64,000 bases of DNA from Bradyrhizobium sp. SZCCT0231 (GCF_018130245.1 NZ_JAFCKP010000017.1:106954-170953), one strand, 5' to 3'. Numbered from the stretch's first letter, positions 26,828-36,094 are shown. Numbers and translations: made by a program. The notes: generated by a model not told the origin, from the sequence alone.

Positions 26828-28489
26828 ATGACTCTGACGAGGGCGAAGCTGTGCGCATGGCTCGTGGGAACGGCGGCTGCGTTGAGCGCGGACGCCGCGT
26901 TCGCCGTGACATTGGCGGAGGATGCGGACACGGTCTGCAAGGGCCTCGTTGGCGGGGCCGATGCCGTGAGGATCGATTCCGCGACGCTGCAGGCATCCTC
27001 GCAACTCGCCGTCGCCGAACGTGGGCCGACCCCGTCCGGGCGCATCGCGCCGGCCAATCCGCGCTTCTGCAAGGTGCTCGGCCATATCGACCCCGCCGAT
27101 CCCAAGGCGCCGCCGATCAAATTCCAGGTCAACCTTCCCGTCGAATGGAACGGCCGCTCGCTGCAGTATGGCGGCGGCGGTTTCAATGGTGTGCTGATCA
27201 CCGGCCTTGCGCTGCCGCCAGCCTATCCCTTCGACAAGCCGTCGCCGCTCGCGCGCGGCTTCGTCACCTACGGCACGGACTCCGGCCACGAATCCAGGCC
27301 GGGCGAGCCGCCGCAGCTTTTCGCGCTGAACGACGAGGCCTTCGAGAATTTCGCCCATCGCGCCTACAAGAAGGTGCGCGACGCTGCCGTTGCGCTGATG
27401 CAGCGCGCCTACGGCAAGAAGCCCGAGAAGCTGTACTTCATGGGCTCGTCCGAAGGCGGCCGTGAAGGCCTGACCATGGCGCAGCGCTATCCCGACGATT
27501 TCGACGGCATCTTCGCCCGCGTGCCCGTCATCAATTGGGTCGGCTTGCAGCATGCCGGCACGCGCTCGGGCCTCGTCACCATGGGCGAGGGCTGGATCAA
27601 CCCGGCGCAGGTCAAGCTCGTCGCCGACGCTGTGCGCGCGGCCTGCGACAAGGCCGACGGCTCCGACGATGCGCTGGTGCAGGATCCCGTCGCCTGCAAG
27701 GCGGCGTTCAAGGTCGAGACGCTGCGCTGCGCGGCGGGCAAGAGCGGCGATCAGTGTCTCACCGATGCGCAGATCAAGGCGATCAACACGCTGCACGCGA
27801 CCTACAAATTCCCGTTCACGCTCGCCAATGGCCTCGACGATTATCCGGGCTGGGGCGTGTCGGGCGAGGACACGCCGGCGATCGGGCCGACCGGCGGCTG
27901 GGTCTCGTGGTGGCTCGGCACCGCACCGCCGGCGCAGCCGCCTGCGCCGAACAACGGCATCGCCTGGATCTACGGCGCCGGCGGCATTCAATATGTGTTC
28001 GCGCGCGATCCGAAGCTTGATGTGACCACCTACAAGGCGGAGGACCACAAGGCGCGGCTGCTCGAGGTCTCCAGCCTGATGGACTCGACCGATCCCGATC
28101 TCAGCCGTTTCCGCGCACGGGGCGGCCGGCTGATCATGCTCGAGCACATGGCCGACTACGCGCAGAGTCCCTATGCCGGCATCCGTTATTTCGAGAGTGT
28201 CGAGCGCAAGATGGGCAAGGCCGAGACCGCGGAGTTCGCGCGGCTCTACACCGCGCCCGGCGTCGACCACGTCGGCTCCGGCGCGCCCGCCAATGTCGAC
28301 ATGCTGAGCGTGCTGGTCGACTGGGCGGAGAACGGCAAGGCGCCCGGCGACCTCGACGTCAGCGAGCAGAAGGTCGAGGCGCCGTCGTTTGCAGTGACGC
28401 GCGCGATGCCGCTCTGCCGCTGGCCCGCCTGGCCGCACTACAAGAATGGGCCGGTCACGGAGGCGTCGAGTTTCACCTGCGCGCCGTAG
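26828..28489 (+). CDS. Tannase/feruloyl esterase family protein
   Basis: The 553-residue secreted hydrolase has a signal peptide (LCAWLVGTAAALSADAAFA) and the tannase-family fold. FCKVLGHIDP leads the N-terminal part, the nucleophile elbow is FMGSSEGGREGL, a lid region with conserved cysteine pairs (VAAC, CLTDAQ) follows, and the catalytic histidine is in APGVDHVGSG. In typical family members the nucleophile serine and the histidine are each next to a cysteine that forms the CS-D-HC disulfide. Here these positions are Ser and Val, so that disulfide is absent. A GTG three codons upstream is an alternative start. Substrate is probably a plant phenolic or other ester. Confidence 0.82.
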   Translation: MTLTRAKLCAWLVGTAAALSADAAFAVTLAEDADTVCKGLVGGADAVRIDSATLQASSQLAVAERGPTPSGRIAPANPRFCKVLGHIDPADPKAPPIKFQVNLPVEWNGRSLQYGGGGFNGVLITGLALPPAYPFDKPSPLARGFVTYGTDSGHESRPGEPPQLFALNDEAFENFAHRAYKKVRDAAVALMQRAYGKKPEKLYFMGSSEGGREGLTMAQRYPDDFDGIFARVPVINWVGLQHAGTRSGLVTMGEGWINPAQVKLVADAVRAACDKADGSDDALVQDPVACKAAFKVETLRCAAGKSGDQCLTDAQIKAINTLHATYKFPFTLANGLDDYPGWGVSGEDTPAIGPTGGWVSWWLGTAPPAQPPAPNNGIAWIYGAGGIQYVFARDPKLDVTTYKAEDHKARLLEVSSLMDSTDPDLSRFRARGGRLIMLEHMADYAQSPYAGIRYFESVERKMGKAETAEFARLYTAPGVDHVGSGAPANVDMLSVLVDWAENGKAPGDLDVSEQKVEAPSFAVTRAMPLCRWPAWPHYKNGPVTEASSFTCAP

Positions 28490-28502
28490 CGAAACCGCTC
28501 GT

Positions 28503-28547
28503 TTGACAACCGTCTCGCGCCCGGTTATGTATTTCGCATGCGAAATA
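28503..28547 (+). promoter_or_regulatory. Promoter and operator of the MarR gene
   Basis: TTGACA (28503-28508), a 17-base spacer and TATGTA (28526-28531) form a near-consensus sigma-70 promoter. The predicted start point is at about 28538, the A of the MarR ATG. TATTTCGCATGCGAAATA (28530-28547) is a perfect 18-bp palindrome with the ATG near its centre. Together they suggest a leaderless transcript repressed by MarR binding on its own start codon. Confidence 0.75.
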
Positions 28548-28987
28548 AAGCGGCCGGCGCGAGACACCATCGGCTGATCTATCTGCTGAGCGTCGCGCAC
28601 CGCCGGTTGCAGCGCTGGATGGCGGCGCAGCCCGAGAGCGAGGTGACGCCGGCGCAGGCGGGACTGCTGTTCATCCTCGGCAAGCAGGAAGGCGTCCTGA
28701 TCGGCGAGGCCGGCGCGGCGCTCGATCTTGGCCCGGCCGGCATTTCCGGCCTCGTCGACCGCACGGCGGCTGCCAAGCTGATCGAGCGGCGGGCCGACCG
28801 CGAGGATGGCCGCGCCTTTCGCATCTGGCTGACGCCGAAGGGGCGCACCGCGCTGGCGCAGGCGAAAGCCGGTGCGGCCGAGGTCAACGCGGCGCTGACG
28901 GAAGGATTCACGGCTGCGGAAATCGACGTCGTCGCACGCTGGCTGACGAGCATTCAGGACAAGTTTCCAAGAAGTTCAGACGAATAA
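28538..28987 (+). CDS. MarR family transcriptional regulator
   Basis: The 149-residue protein has the MarR winged helix: VTPAQAGLLFILGKQEG, GPAGISGLVDRTAAAKLIERRADREDGRAFRIWLTPKGR in outline, with the D-x-R-D/E-D-x-R wing that is diagnostic. The start ATG lies inside a perfect palindrome, with no room for a ribosome binding site if the mapped promoter is right. The enoyl-CoA hydratase gene follows after 14 bases, so the ligand may be a CoA thioester or aromatic acid. Confidence 0.9.
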   Translation: MRNKAAGARHHRLIYLLSVAHRRLQRWMAAQPESEVTPAQAGLLFILGKQEGVLIGEAGAALDLGPAGISGLVDRTAAAKLIERRADREDGRAFRIWLTPKGRTALAQAKAGAAEVNAALTEGFTAAEIDVVARWLTSIQDKFPRSSDE

Positions 28988-29001
28988 CACGGAGCAGACG
29001 A

Positions 29002-29772
29002 ATGACCGAGCACGTCCGGATCGAGAGCAACGGCGGAATTCTCACCCTGACATTGGCGCGTCCCGACAAGAAGAACGCGTTGACCGATGCGATGTACGGC
29101 AAGCTCGCCGACGCAATCGAATCCGCCGAGTTCGATCCGTCCGCTCGCGTGATCCTGATCCGCGGCGAGGGCGACATGTTCACCGCCGGCAACGACGTCG
29201 GCGAGTTCGCTGCGGTCGCAGCCGGCAAGTCCGAAGGCAGCCGCAACGTCGTGCGCTTCATCCAGTCGCTGGCGCGCTGCACCCGGCCGCTGGTCGCAGC
29301 CGTGCAGGGCCGTGCCGTCGGCGTCGGCACCACGATGCTGCTGCATTGCGATCTCGTCGTGCTGGCCGACGACGCGCAATTGTCGACGCCGTTCGTCAGC
29401 CTCGCGCTGGTGCCGGAGGCCGCCTCCAGCCTGCTGATGCCGGCGCGCATCGGCCACGCCCGCGCCTACGAGATGTTCGCGCTCGGCGAGACCGTACCTG
29501 CCAAATCGGCGCTGGAATGGGGCCTTGCCAACCGCGTGGTGCCGCTCGACAAGCTCGAAGCCGAGGCGCTTGCCCTCGCGCAGCGTCTCGCCCGCCAGCC
29601 GGCCGGTGCCCTCATCGCGACCAAACGGCTGATGCGCAACGGAGAGGCGCTGGTCGCGCAGATGCAGGCCGAGGGTGAGCAGTTCGCCCAGCGCCTGCGC
29701 ACAGCCGAGGCGCGCGAGGCGTTTACGGCGTTTGCGGAACGCCGCCCGCCGGATTTCACCAGGATAGGATAG
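29002..29772 (+). CDS. Enoyl-CoA hydratase/isomerase family protein
   Basis: The 256-residue crotonase-fold enzyme has LARPDKKNALTDAMY, the first oxyanion-hole stretch GEGDMFTAGNDVGEFA and the second around AVQGRAVGVGTTMLLHCDLVVLADDAQL. The position of the hydratase glutamate pair is VPEAAS with one Glu retained, so it could be an isomerase or hydratase acting on an acyl-CoA in fatty or aromatic acid breakdown. It is co-transcribed with the MarR gene. Confidence 0.88.
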   Translation: MTEHVRIESNGGILTLTLARPDKKNALTDAMYGKLADAIESAEFDPSARVILIRGEGDMFTAGNDVGEFAAVAAGKSEGSRNVVRFIQSLARCTRPLVAAVQGRAVGVGTTMLLHCDLVVLADDAQLSTPFVSLALVPEAASSLLMPARIGHARAYEMFALGETVPAKSALEWGLANRVVPLDKLEAEALALAQRLARQPAGALIATKRLMRNGEALVAQMQAEGEQFAQRLRTAEAREAFTAFAERRPPDFTRIG

Positions 29773-29883
29773 TATTCCGAATGCGTGCAGGTTGGATCGC
29801 TTCGATTCAACTCAAACCTTAACGAAACATTGGCACGTGGCGGTGCAAGGTGGACCTCTCCTGAGAGTTAGGTCCCTCGACCC

Positions 29884-31965
29884 ATGTCCATTTTTAAGAA
29901 ATCGGTAAGCACGCTCCTCCTGGTCCTGATGACGCTGCTGGCGGCCGGCGCACTGACCAGCACGGCCATCCAGATGGTCGGGGCTTTCGGCCGCTATAGC
30001 GACAGTCTGGAGACCGAGCGGCTCGCGAATGCCGACAAGTCGATCTTCCATGGCGTGGTTGCCCTGCGCAGCAATCGTGGCGATGCCCAGAGCGCCCTGC
30101 TCGGCGAGGACGATCCGCGCGCCAAGCTCGGCGTTGCCGAGAAGGCGGAGCAGGCCGGCTTTGACGCCATCAGCGCCGCGCTCTCCACCGTCGAATTCGC
30201 CCGCCGCGACGAGTTCGCCAGCACGCTGAAGCAGCGCTGGAGTGAGGCCGCACCAAAATTCCAGTTGTTCTATGACGAGGCCAAGCTGCCGCGCGCCGAG
30301 CGCAAGCTGGAGCGTACCGCGCCCTGGTACGATGCGGTCACCAAGGTGATCGAGACCGCCAATCTCGCGTCCACCGCGGTGTCGAACCGCGCCTGGATGA
30401 ACGATCCTTACATCGCCCGCATGATCCAGGCCCGCCGCCTCGCCTGGCAGGTGCGTGATCGCTACGGCATCCAGTGCTCGACCCTGCGCCCGAACGTCAA
30501 CAACTCCAAGCCTCTCGACGAGGCCCAGAAGCAGACCGTGGCCGGCTGGAACGGCATCGTCACCGCCGGCTGGACCGGCATGGAGGAACTGCTGGCTGCG
30601 CCTGACGTGCCGGCCGACCTCGTCAACACGGCCAAGGAGGCGAAGGCCAAGACTGACGGCGTGCTCAAGCAGATCGGCGATCTGACCAAGAACTTCGACG
30701 GCAGCGGCCGTCCGGCGATGCCCGCCTCCGAATGGAACGCGCTGTGCCAGTCGCCCTTCGCACCCATCGTCGCGATCGCCAACAAGGCGCTCGACCTGTC
30801 GATCGCGCGCGCCGAGACCGTGCAGGCGAAGGCCCTGACTAATCTCATCGTGCAGTCCTTCGCGTTCCTGCTTGCGTTGGCGGTGACCCTGGCCGGCGTG
30901 TTCGTGGTGCGCAATCGCCTCATGCGCCCGGTGCGCGCCATCCTCGATGCCATCGCGCGCATCAGCGCGCGCGACTATGCGACGCCGGTTCCGCAATCCC
31001 GGCATCCCGACGAGTTCGGCACCATGGCTGCTGCGCTCGAAAGCTTGCGCGAGAGCGCGGCGACCGCGGACCGGCTCGGCCGGGAACGCGAATCGCAGCA
31101 GGCGCTTCAGCTCGCCCGGTCCGGCACCGTCGATGCGGCCTGCCGCAGCTTCGACGATGCCGTGCAGGCGGTCATCCAGAGTGTCGTGGCCTCGACGCGG
31201 GAGCTCGACGCCACCGCGACCGGCGTGCGCTCGCTGGTGCTGGAATCAAGCAGCCAGACCGCCGCGGTCTCCTCCGCGGCCGAGCAAGCCACCAACAATC
31301 TCGAGACCATCGCGGCCGCGACCGAGGAGCTCTCTGCATCCGTCGGGGAGATCTCCGCGCAGGTACAGTCGAGCGCGCGCGAGGCCCGCGAGGCCGTGGC
31401 ACAGGCCGAGCAGACCAACGCGACGGTCGAGATCCTCGATCAGACCGCAAGCCGCATCGGCGAGGTCGTGAAGATGATCAATGCGATCGCCGCCCAGACC
31501 AACCTTCTGGCGCTGAATGCCACCATTGAGGCCGCGCGGGCGGGCGAGGCCGGGCGCGGCTTCGCCGTGGTCGCGGGCGAGGTCAAGAGCCTCGCATCCC
31601 AGACGGCGACAGCGACGGAAGAGATCTCGCGCTAGGTCGAGGAGATCCAGGGGGCCACCGGCCAGGCCGTCGCCGCGATCCGCTCGATCGGCGGCGCCAT
31701 TGGTGGCATCGACGAGAAGATGACGGCGATTGCCGCCGCCGTCGAGCAGCAGCGCGCGGCCACCACCGAGATCTCGCGCAATTTCCAGCAGGCAGCCCAA
31801 GGCACCCGCGAGGTCACCGACACCATCGGCAGCGTCGCGAGGCTCAATCAGGAGACTGGTAACGCCGGCACGGTGCTGTCGGAGTCCGTCAAGAAGATGT
31901 CCGCCGACGCCGACCGTCTCCGCGTCGCGGTCGAAGGCTTTTTGGGAGCGGTGAAGACCGCATAA
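29884..31965 (+). pseudogene. Methyl-accepting chemotaxis protein gene interrupted by an in-frame TAG
   Basis: The first 583 codons read as a normal receptor: TM1 (~8-30), periplasmic helical domain (~31-318), TM2 (~320-342), HAMP (~343-395) and signalling helix with the hairpin tip [20 protein letters not shown] and [17 protein letters not shown]. Codon 584 is TAG (31633-31635) in the context EEISR-stop-VEEIQ, where other receptors have Gln (CAG). The same frame then continues without interruption for 109 more codons (GATGQAVAAIRSIGGAI and the rest of the descending helix) to a normal stop at 31965. The truncated product would lack half of the signalling hairpin. It could be a real nonsense mutation, a sequencing error or a suppressed stop. 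Confidence 0.88.
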
Positions 31966-32093
31966 ACTTCGCTTGGTCCCTCCATCCAACGTCGCGCGGG
32001 CATTGCCGCCGGTCCGCGTGGCGGGTAAATCTGTGGCGCCTCGCTCCGCGAGCGCTGAGACAGACGTAAGATATATCAGGGATGGAGAGTTCG

Positions 32094-33035
32094 ATGCCGG
32101 TCACGCCACACCACAAGGCCCAGCGCCCCTATCGCGGCGTGTTCCCGGTCGCGCCGACCATCTTCGATGAGCGCGGCGAGCTCGACCTCGAGGGCCAGCG
32201 CCGCTGCGTCGATTTCATGATCGATGCCGGCTCGAACGGTCTCTGCATTCTCGCCAACTTCTCCGAGCAGTTCGTGCTGACCGATGCCGAGCGCGAAACC
32301 GTGATGCATGCGGTGCTGGAACATGTTGCGGGCCGGGTTCCCGTGATCGTGACCACCACCCATTTCAGCTCCGCCGTCTGCGCCGCGCGTAGCAAGCAGG
32401 CCGAGGCTGCTGGCGCCGCCATGGTGATGGTGATGCCGCCCTATCACGGCGCGACCTTCCGGGTCCCGGAGAAGGGCATCGTCGAATTCTTCCGCGTGCT
32501 CTCCAGCGCGATCGACATTCCCATCATGATCCAGGACGCACCGGTGGCCGGCACGCCGCTGTCGGTCGAGCTGCTGGCGCGGCTGTCGCGCGAATTCTCC
32601 AACATCCGCTATTTCAAGATCGAGGTTCCCGGCGCGGCCTCAAAGCTCCGCAGCCTGATCGAGGCGGGTGGCAAGGACATCGAGGGTCCTTGGGACGGCG
32701 AGGAGGCGATCACGCTGCTCGCCGACCTCGACGCCGGCGCCACCGGCGCCATGACCGGCGGCGGCTATCCCGACGGCATCCGCCAGATCATCGATCCCTA
32801 TTTCGCCGGCAAGCGCGAGGAGGCGAAGGCGGCCTATGAGCGCTGGCTGCCGCTGATCAACTACGAGAACCGCCAATGCGGCCTGATCGCCTGCAAGGTC
32901 ATGATGCAGGCCGGCGGTGTGATCAAGTCCGAGACGGTGCGGCATCCGCTCCAGCCGCTGCATCCGGCAACGCGCGCGGGCCTGCTCGAGCTCGCCAAGG
33001 AGCGCGACGCGCTGGCGCTGCGGTGGGGGAAGTAA
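32094..33035 (+). CDS. Dihydrodipicolinate synthase family protein (possible keto-deoxy-sugar-acid dehydratase)
   Basis: The 313-residue TIM-barrel protein begins MPVTPHHKAQRPYRGVFPVAPTIFDERG. It has a Schiff-base lysine in IRYFKIEVPG and, in the anion site, ILANFSEQFVLTDAER in place of G-T-T-G-E. That variation, and the Q-D-A-P-V-A-G segment instead of Y-N-x-P, set it apart from true DapA and place it near L-2-keto-3-deoxyarabonate dehydratase-like members. Substrate is uncertain. It is only distantly related to the other DapA-like gene at 19226. GGAGAG precedes the ATG at 32094; an ATG four codons upstream is the alternative. Confidence 0.82.
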   Translation: MPVTPHHKAQRPYRGVFPVAPTIFDERGELDLEGQRRCVDFMIDAGSNGLCILANFSEQFVLTDAERETVMHAVLEHVAGRVPVIVTTTHFSSAVCAARSKQAEAAGAAMVMVMPPYHGATFRVPEKGIVEFFRVLSSAIDIPIMIQDAPVAGTPLSVELLARLSREFSNIRYFKIEVPGAASKLRSLIEAGGKDIEGPWDGEEAITLLADLDAGATGAMTGGGYPDGIRQIIDPYFAGKREEAKAAYERWLPLINYENRQCGLIACKVMMQAGGVIKSETVRHPLQPLHPATRAGLLELAKERDALALRWGK

Positions 33036-33046
33036 GTCTCTCCATC

Positions 33047-33125
33047 GTCATTGCGAGCGAAGCGAAGCAATCCAGGAATGTGTCCGCGGAGACAGTCTGG
33101 ATTGCTTCGCTTCGCTCGCAATGAC
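33047..33125. repeat. Perfect 29-bp inverted repeat (palindromic element)
   Basis: Arms at 33047-33075 and 33097-33125 are exact reverse complements with a 21-base loop; the arm core reads TTGCGAGCGAAGCGAAGCAA. I recall this core as a very common intergenic repeat in bradyrhizobia. It lies 11 bases after the DapA-like stop and could act as a terminator, though no T-tract follows. The remaining 33126-33314 contains nothing I can support apart from the ribosome binding site of the next gene. Confidence 0.85.
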
Positions 33126-33314
33126 GGGGTCTGCCCATTTCGGCTGTAGGGCGTCGAATTAGCGCGATTCCGCCAGTTTCCCATAGCCCGGCGGTGGCGT
33201 ATTGTACGCTCGCCAACTGGCCTGCGGAGCAATCTCGACACGTCGAACACCTCTTCATTATGCCGTTATCCCGAGTCAGGTTGGCGCGAACCGACAGAAC
33301 AGGGAGGCAGTGCC

Positions 33315-34715
33315 ATGACGATGAGGCCGGATCCCACCTTTCACGCATCGCCCAAGCTTGCGATGGAAGCACCTGCGGAGAACTTTGCCTACACATTGCT
33401 GCTCAGTCCGGATTTCTCCAAGCCGGATGCTCTCGCGGTCATCGACGTCAAGCCGGGATCGCCGACCTATAGCCAGATCGTCCACACCGTGACGATGCCC
33501 AACAAGGGCGACGAGTTTCATCACTTCGGCTGGAATGCCTGCTCCTCCGCCCTGTCGCCGCTCGCCGGACATGCCTTCATCGAGCGGCGCTATCTCATCA
33601 TCCCCGGACTGCGCTCGTCGCGCATCTACATCATCGACACCAAGCCCGATCCGACGAAAGCCAAGATCCACAAGATCATCGAACCAGAGGAGGTCTTCAA
33701 GAAGACCGGCTACTCGCGGCCGCATACGATCCATTGCGGGCCGGACGGCATTTACGTGAGCACGCTGGGCGGCGGCGGCAAGGACGGCACCAACGGACCT
33801 CCAGGTGTTTTCATCATGGATTGCGAGACGTTCGAGGTTCTTGGACGATGGGAGATCGACCGCGGTCCGCAGACGCTGCATTATGATTTCTGGTGGAATC
33901 TGCCGCGCGACTACATGGTGACGAGCGAATGGGCGTTGCCGCCGCAGTTCGAGAACGGGATCGTTCCGGAAGATCTGCTTGCGAACAAATATGGCCATCG
34001 TCTCCACTTCTGGGACCTTCGCGCCCGTCGCAACGTCCAGACCATCGACCTCGGCGCCAATCATCAGATGGCGCTGGAGGTGCGGCCAGCGCACGATCCG
34101 GTTCGCGAATACGGCTTCGTCGGCGTCGTGGTCGACACCACCAATCTCGAAGCGTCGATCTGGACCTGGTGGCGCGACGGCGGGAAATTCCATGCCGAGA
34201 AGACGGCGACGATCCCTCCCGAGCCCGCGCCCAAGGAGAAGCTCCCGCCGCTGCTGCAGGGATTTGGCGCCGTGCCGCCGCTGGTGACCGACATCGACCT
34301 GTCGATGGACGACCGATTCCTCTATGTCTCGTGCTGGGGCACCGGTGAAATGCGTCAGTACGACGTCAGTGATCCGCGCAAGCCGCAGCATGCTGGCTCG
34401 GTCCACATCGGCGGCATCGCGCGCCGCACGCCGCATCCGAACGGCAAGGCATTTGCGGCCGGTCCGCAGATGGTCGAGATCAGCCGCGACGGCAAGCGCG
34501 TGTACTGGACCAATTCGCTCTATTCCACCTGGGACGACCAGTTCTATCCCGACGGGGTTCCGGGCGCGGAGGTCATGGCCAATGTCGGTCGCAACGGCGG
34601 CCTCGAGCTCGACAAGGACTATTTCGTGAGCTTCCCCGACGGATATCGTGCGCACCAGATCAGGCTCGAGGGCGGCGATTGTTCGACGGACTCCTTTTGC
34701 TACCCGTCGGTCTAG
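33315..34715 (+). CDS. Selenium-binding protein 56 family (methanethiol oxidase-like)
   Basis: The 466-residue protein shows the SBP56/MtoX family hallmarks: DEFHHFGWNACSSALS, GYSRPHTIHCGPDGIYVSTLG, LHYDFWWNLPRDYMVTSEWA, and the C-terminal SWGTGEMRQYDVSDP-type and DGVPGAEVM stretches. The bacterial members include methanethiol oxidase, a copper enzyme that turns methanethiol into formaldehyde, sulfide and peroxide. The histidines and cysteine in the first two motifs are the candidate metal ligands. GGGAGG sits seven bases before the ATG. No signal peptide is evident, unlike periplasmic Hyphomicrobium MtoX, so localisation is open. It overlaps or abuts the membrane protein gene that follows. 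Confidence 0.88.
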   Translation: MTMRPDPTFHASPKLAMEAPAENFAYTLLLSPDFSKPDALAVIDVKPGSPTYSQIVHTVTMPNKGDEFHHFGWNACSSALSPLAGHAFIERRYLIIPGLRSSRIYIIDTKPDPTKAKIHKIIEPEEVFKKTGYSRPHTIHCGPDGIYVSTLGGGGKDGTNGPPGVFIMDCETFEVLGRWEIDRGPQTLHYDFWWNLPRDYMVTSEWALPPQFENGIVPEDLLANKYGHRLHFWDLRARRNVQTIDLGANHQMALEVRPAHDPVREYGFVGVVVDTTNLEASIWTWWRDGGKFHAEKTATIPPEPAPKEKLPPLLQGFGAVPPLVTDIDLSMDDRFLYVSCWGTGEMRQYDVSDPRKPQHAGSVHIGGIARRTPHPNGKAFAAGPQMVEISRDGKRVYWTNSLYSTWDDQFYPDGVPGAEVMANVGRNGGLELDKDYFVSFPDGYRAHQIRLEGGDCSTDSFCYPSV

Positions 34716-34720
34716 ATGGG

Positions 34721-35392
34721 ATGTACGCGAGCCAGACCCTCGGCTGGCTCTGGCTCGCGCTTGTTGCGAGCGGTCTCTACCACGGCGTCAATCCGGGCAT
34801 GGGCTGGCCGCTCGCCGTTTCGGCCGGGCTCATGGACAAGAGCCCGCGCGCGCTCTTCCGCGCCTTGTGGGCTCTGGCGGCGGGACATCTCCTCGCAACG
34901 CTTCTCGTGCTGCTGCCATTCGCATTCCTGCTCGTGCTGGCGCAGTGGCAGCGTCCGATCCAGCTGGTCGCGAGCCTTGTCGTCATCGGCTTTGGCGTCT
35001 ATCGGCTGATCGACCGGCGCCATCCGCGCGCGCTGGCACGAATTCCGCCGACGCAATTGGTGCTCTGGTCGTTTGCCGTCGCCATTGCTCACGGCGCCGC
35101 CTTGATGCTCGTGCCGATCTATCTCGGGCTCTGCCAGGCCTTCGAGCTCGACGCCGGACACAAGGCGGCGGGCGCGCTGATGAAGGCGAGTGTCGGGATG
35201 GCGGTGCTGGTGTCCCTGGTGCACGTTGCCGCCATGGTCAGCGCCGGCGGATGTCTGGCTTGGCTCGTCTACCGCTATCTGGGATTGAAGTTCGTCTCGC
35301 GAAGCTGGTTCAATCTGGATGTAGTCTGGGCGATCAGCCTCGTTCTGGTCGGTGCGGTGGCGCTCGCCTTCAATCTTGCGAGCTGGCGCTGA
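34721..35392 (+). CDS. Polytopic membrane protein with conserved-looking His motifs, unknown function
   Basis: The 223-residue product has about six hydrophobic segments. Histidines sit inside or beside helices: SGLYHGVNPGMGWPLAVSAG, ALAAGHLLATLLVLLPF, FAVAIAHGAALMLVP and LVSLVHVAAMVSAGG. This pattern recalls metal-ion carriers of the UreH/NicO/HupE type but I do not recognise the exact family. The ATG at 34721 lies five bases after the MtoX-like stop; a TTG at 34679 would overlap that gene. Tight linkage suggests a shared function such as metal (copper) supply or export for the SBP56 protein. Confidence 0.75.
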   Translation: MYASQTLGWLWLALVASGLYHGVNPGMGWPLAVSAGLMDKSPRALFRALWALAAGHLLATLLVLLPFAFLLVLAQWQRPIQLVASLVVIGFGVYRLIDRRHPRALARIPPTQLVLWSFAVAIAHGAALMLVPIYLGLCQAFELDAGHKAAGALMKASVGMAVLVSLVHVAAMVSAGGCLAWLVYRYLGLKFVSRSWFNLDVVWAISLVLVGAVALAFNLASWR

Positions 35393-35395
35393 GGT

Positions 35396-36094
35396 CTACA
35401 GTGCCAAAGTCCATTCGCCGATGATGCGAAATCTTGCCCTGGCATCATCCTGCTTGAACAGCGCAATGCGGTCGACCGTCAGCGCATCGAGCTTCAGCGC
35501 CGCAAACTGCTCCCGCAGCATCTGCAGAATCGGCCCGCGCCGCTCCACATCCAGCCGCCCCGTCAGCGTCATGTGGAAGCGGAACTCCTCCATGACGTAA
35601 GGATAGCCCCAGCGGTCGAGATAGTCGCGTTGTCGCTCGCTGAGTTTTTCGGGCTTCCGCCGCGCGCGGTCTTCCGCCGTCAGCGGCGCACGGAAGGCGT
35701 CGAAATCCCGAACGCTGTCGGCGGCGAGCTCCTGTAGCGCATCGACCGGCTCGGCAGGAATGACGGCGATGAAGCCGCTGATTGTATCGACGACGGGGCG
35801 GATCACTGGAAGGCGCCGCGCCCTGCCGGCGAACATCGTGCAGGCGGCGATCAGTTCGGCCTCGGTCTTGCCTGATGCCAGCGCCATGGGCGCCTTCAGC
35901 GTGCCGTGAAAACCGTATCTGCGGGGATCGGCGCTGACGTCGTGCCAGTCCGGTGCAATCTGCAGCGCCTCGTGCGGAAACCGCGCCTCGTCGCCGGAAT
36001 AGGCGTCGTAGCCGAGCAGCCCGGCGCCGAAGCGGGAGAGGGCGCTGTCGCGGCCTGCGGCAAAATAGATTGCGTAGCGGGGAAAACCTGTCAT
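35396..36094 (-). CDS. DUF1045 2H-phosphoesterase-like protein of phosphonate loci
   Basis: The 232-residue protein carries two H-x-T/S-L motifs (YGFHGTLKAPM and FRFHMTLTGRL), the catalytic pair of the 2H phosphoesterase fold, which opens cyclic phosphates. DUF1045 genes are regular members of alphaproteobacterial phn clusters. The usual C-P lyase cyclic phosphodiesterase, PhnP, is not present in this window, so this protein is a candidate replacement that opens 5-phosphoribosyl 1,2-cyclic phosphate. It follows the PhnM-like gene in the minus-strand arm. Confidence 0.85.
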   Translation of the reverse strand: MTGFPRYAIYFAAGRDSALSRFGAGLLGYDAYSGDEARFPHEALQIAPDWHDVSADPRRYGFHGTLKAPMALASGKTEAELIAACTMFAGRARRLPVIRPVVDTISGFIAVIPAEPVDALQELAADSVRDFDAFRAPLTAEDRARRKPEKLSERQRDYLDRWGYPYVMEEFRFHMTLTGRLDVERRGPILQMLREQFAALKLDALTVDRIALFKQDDARARFRIIGEWTLAL

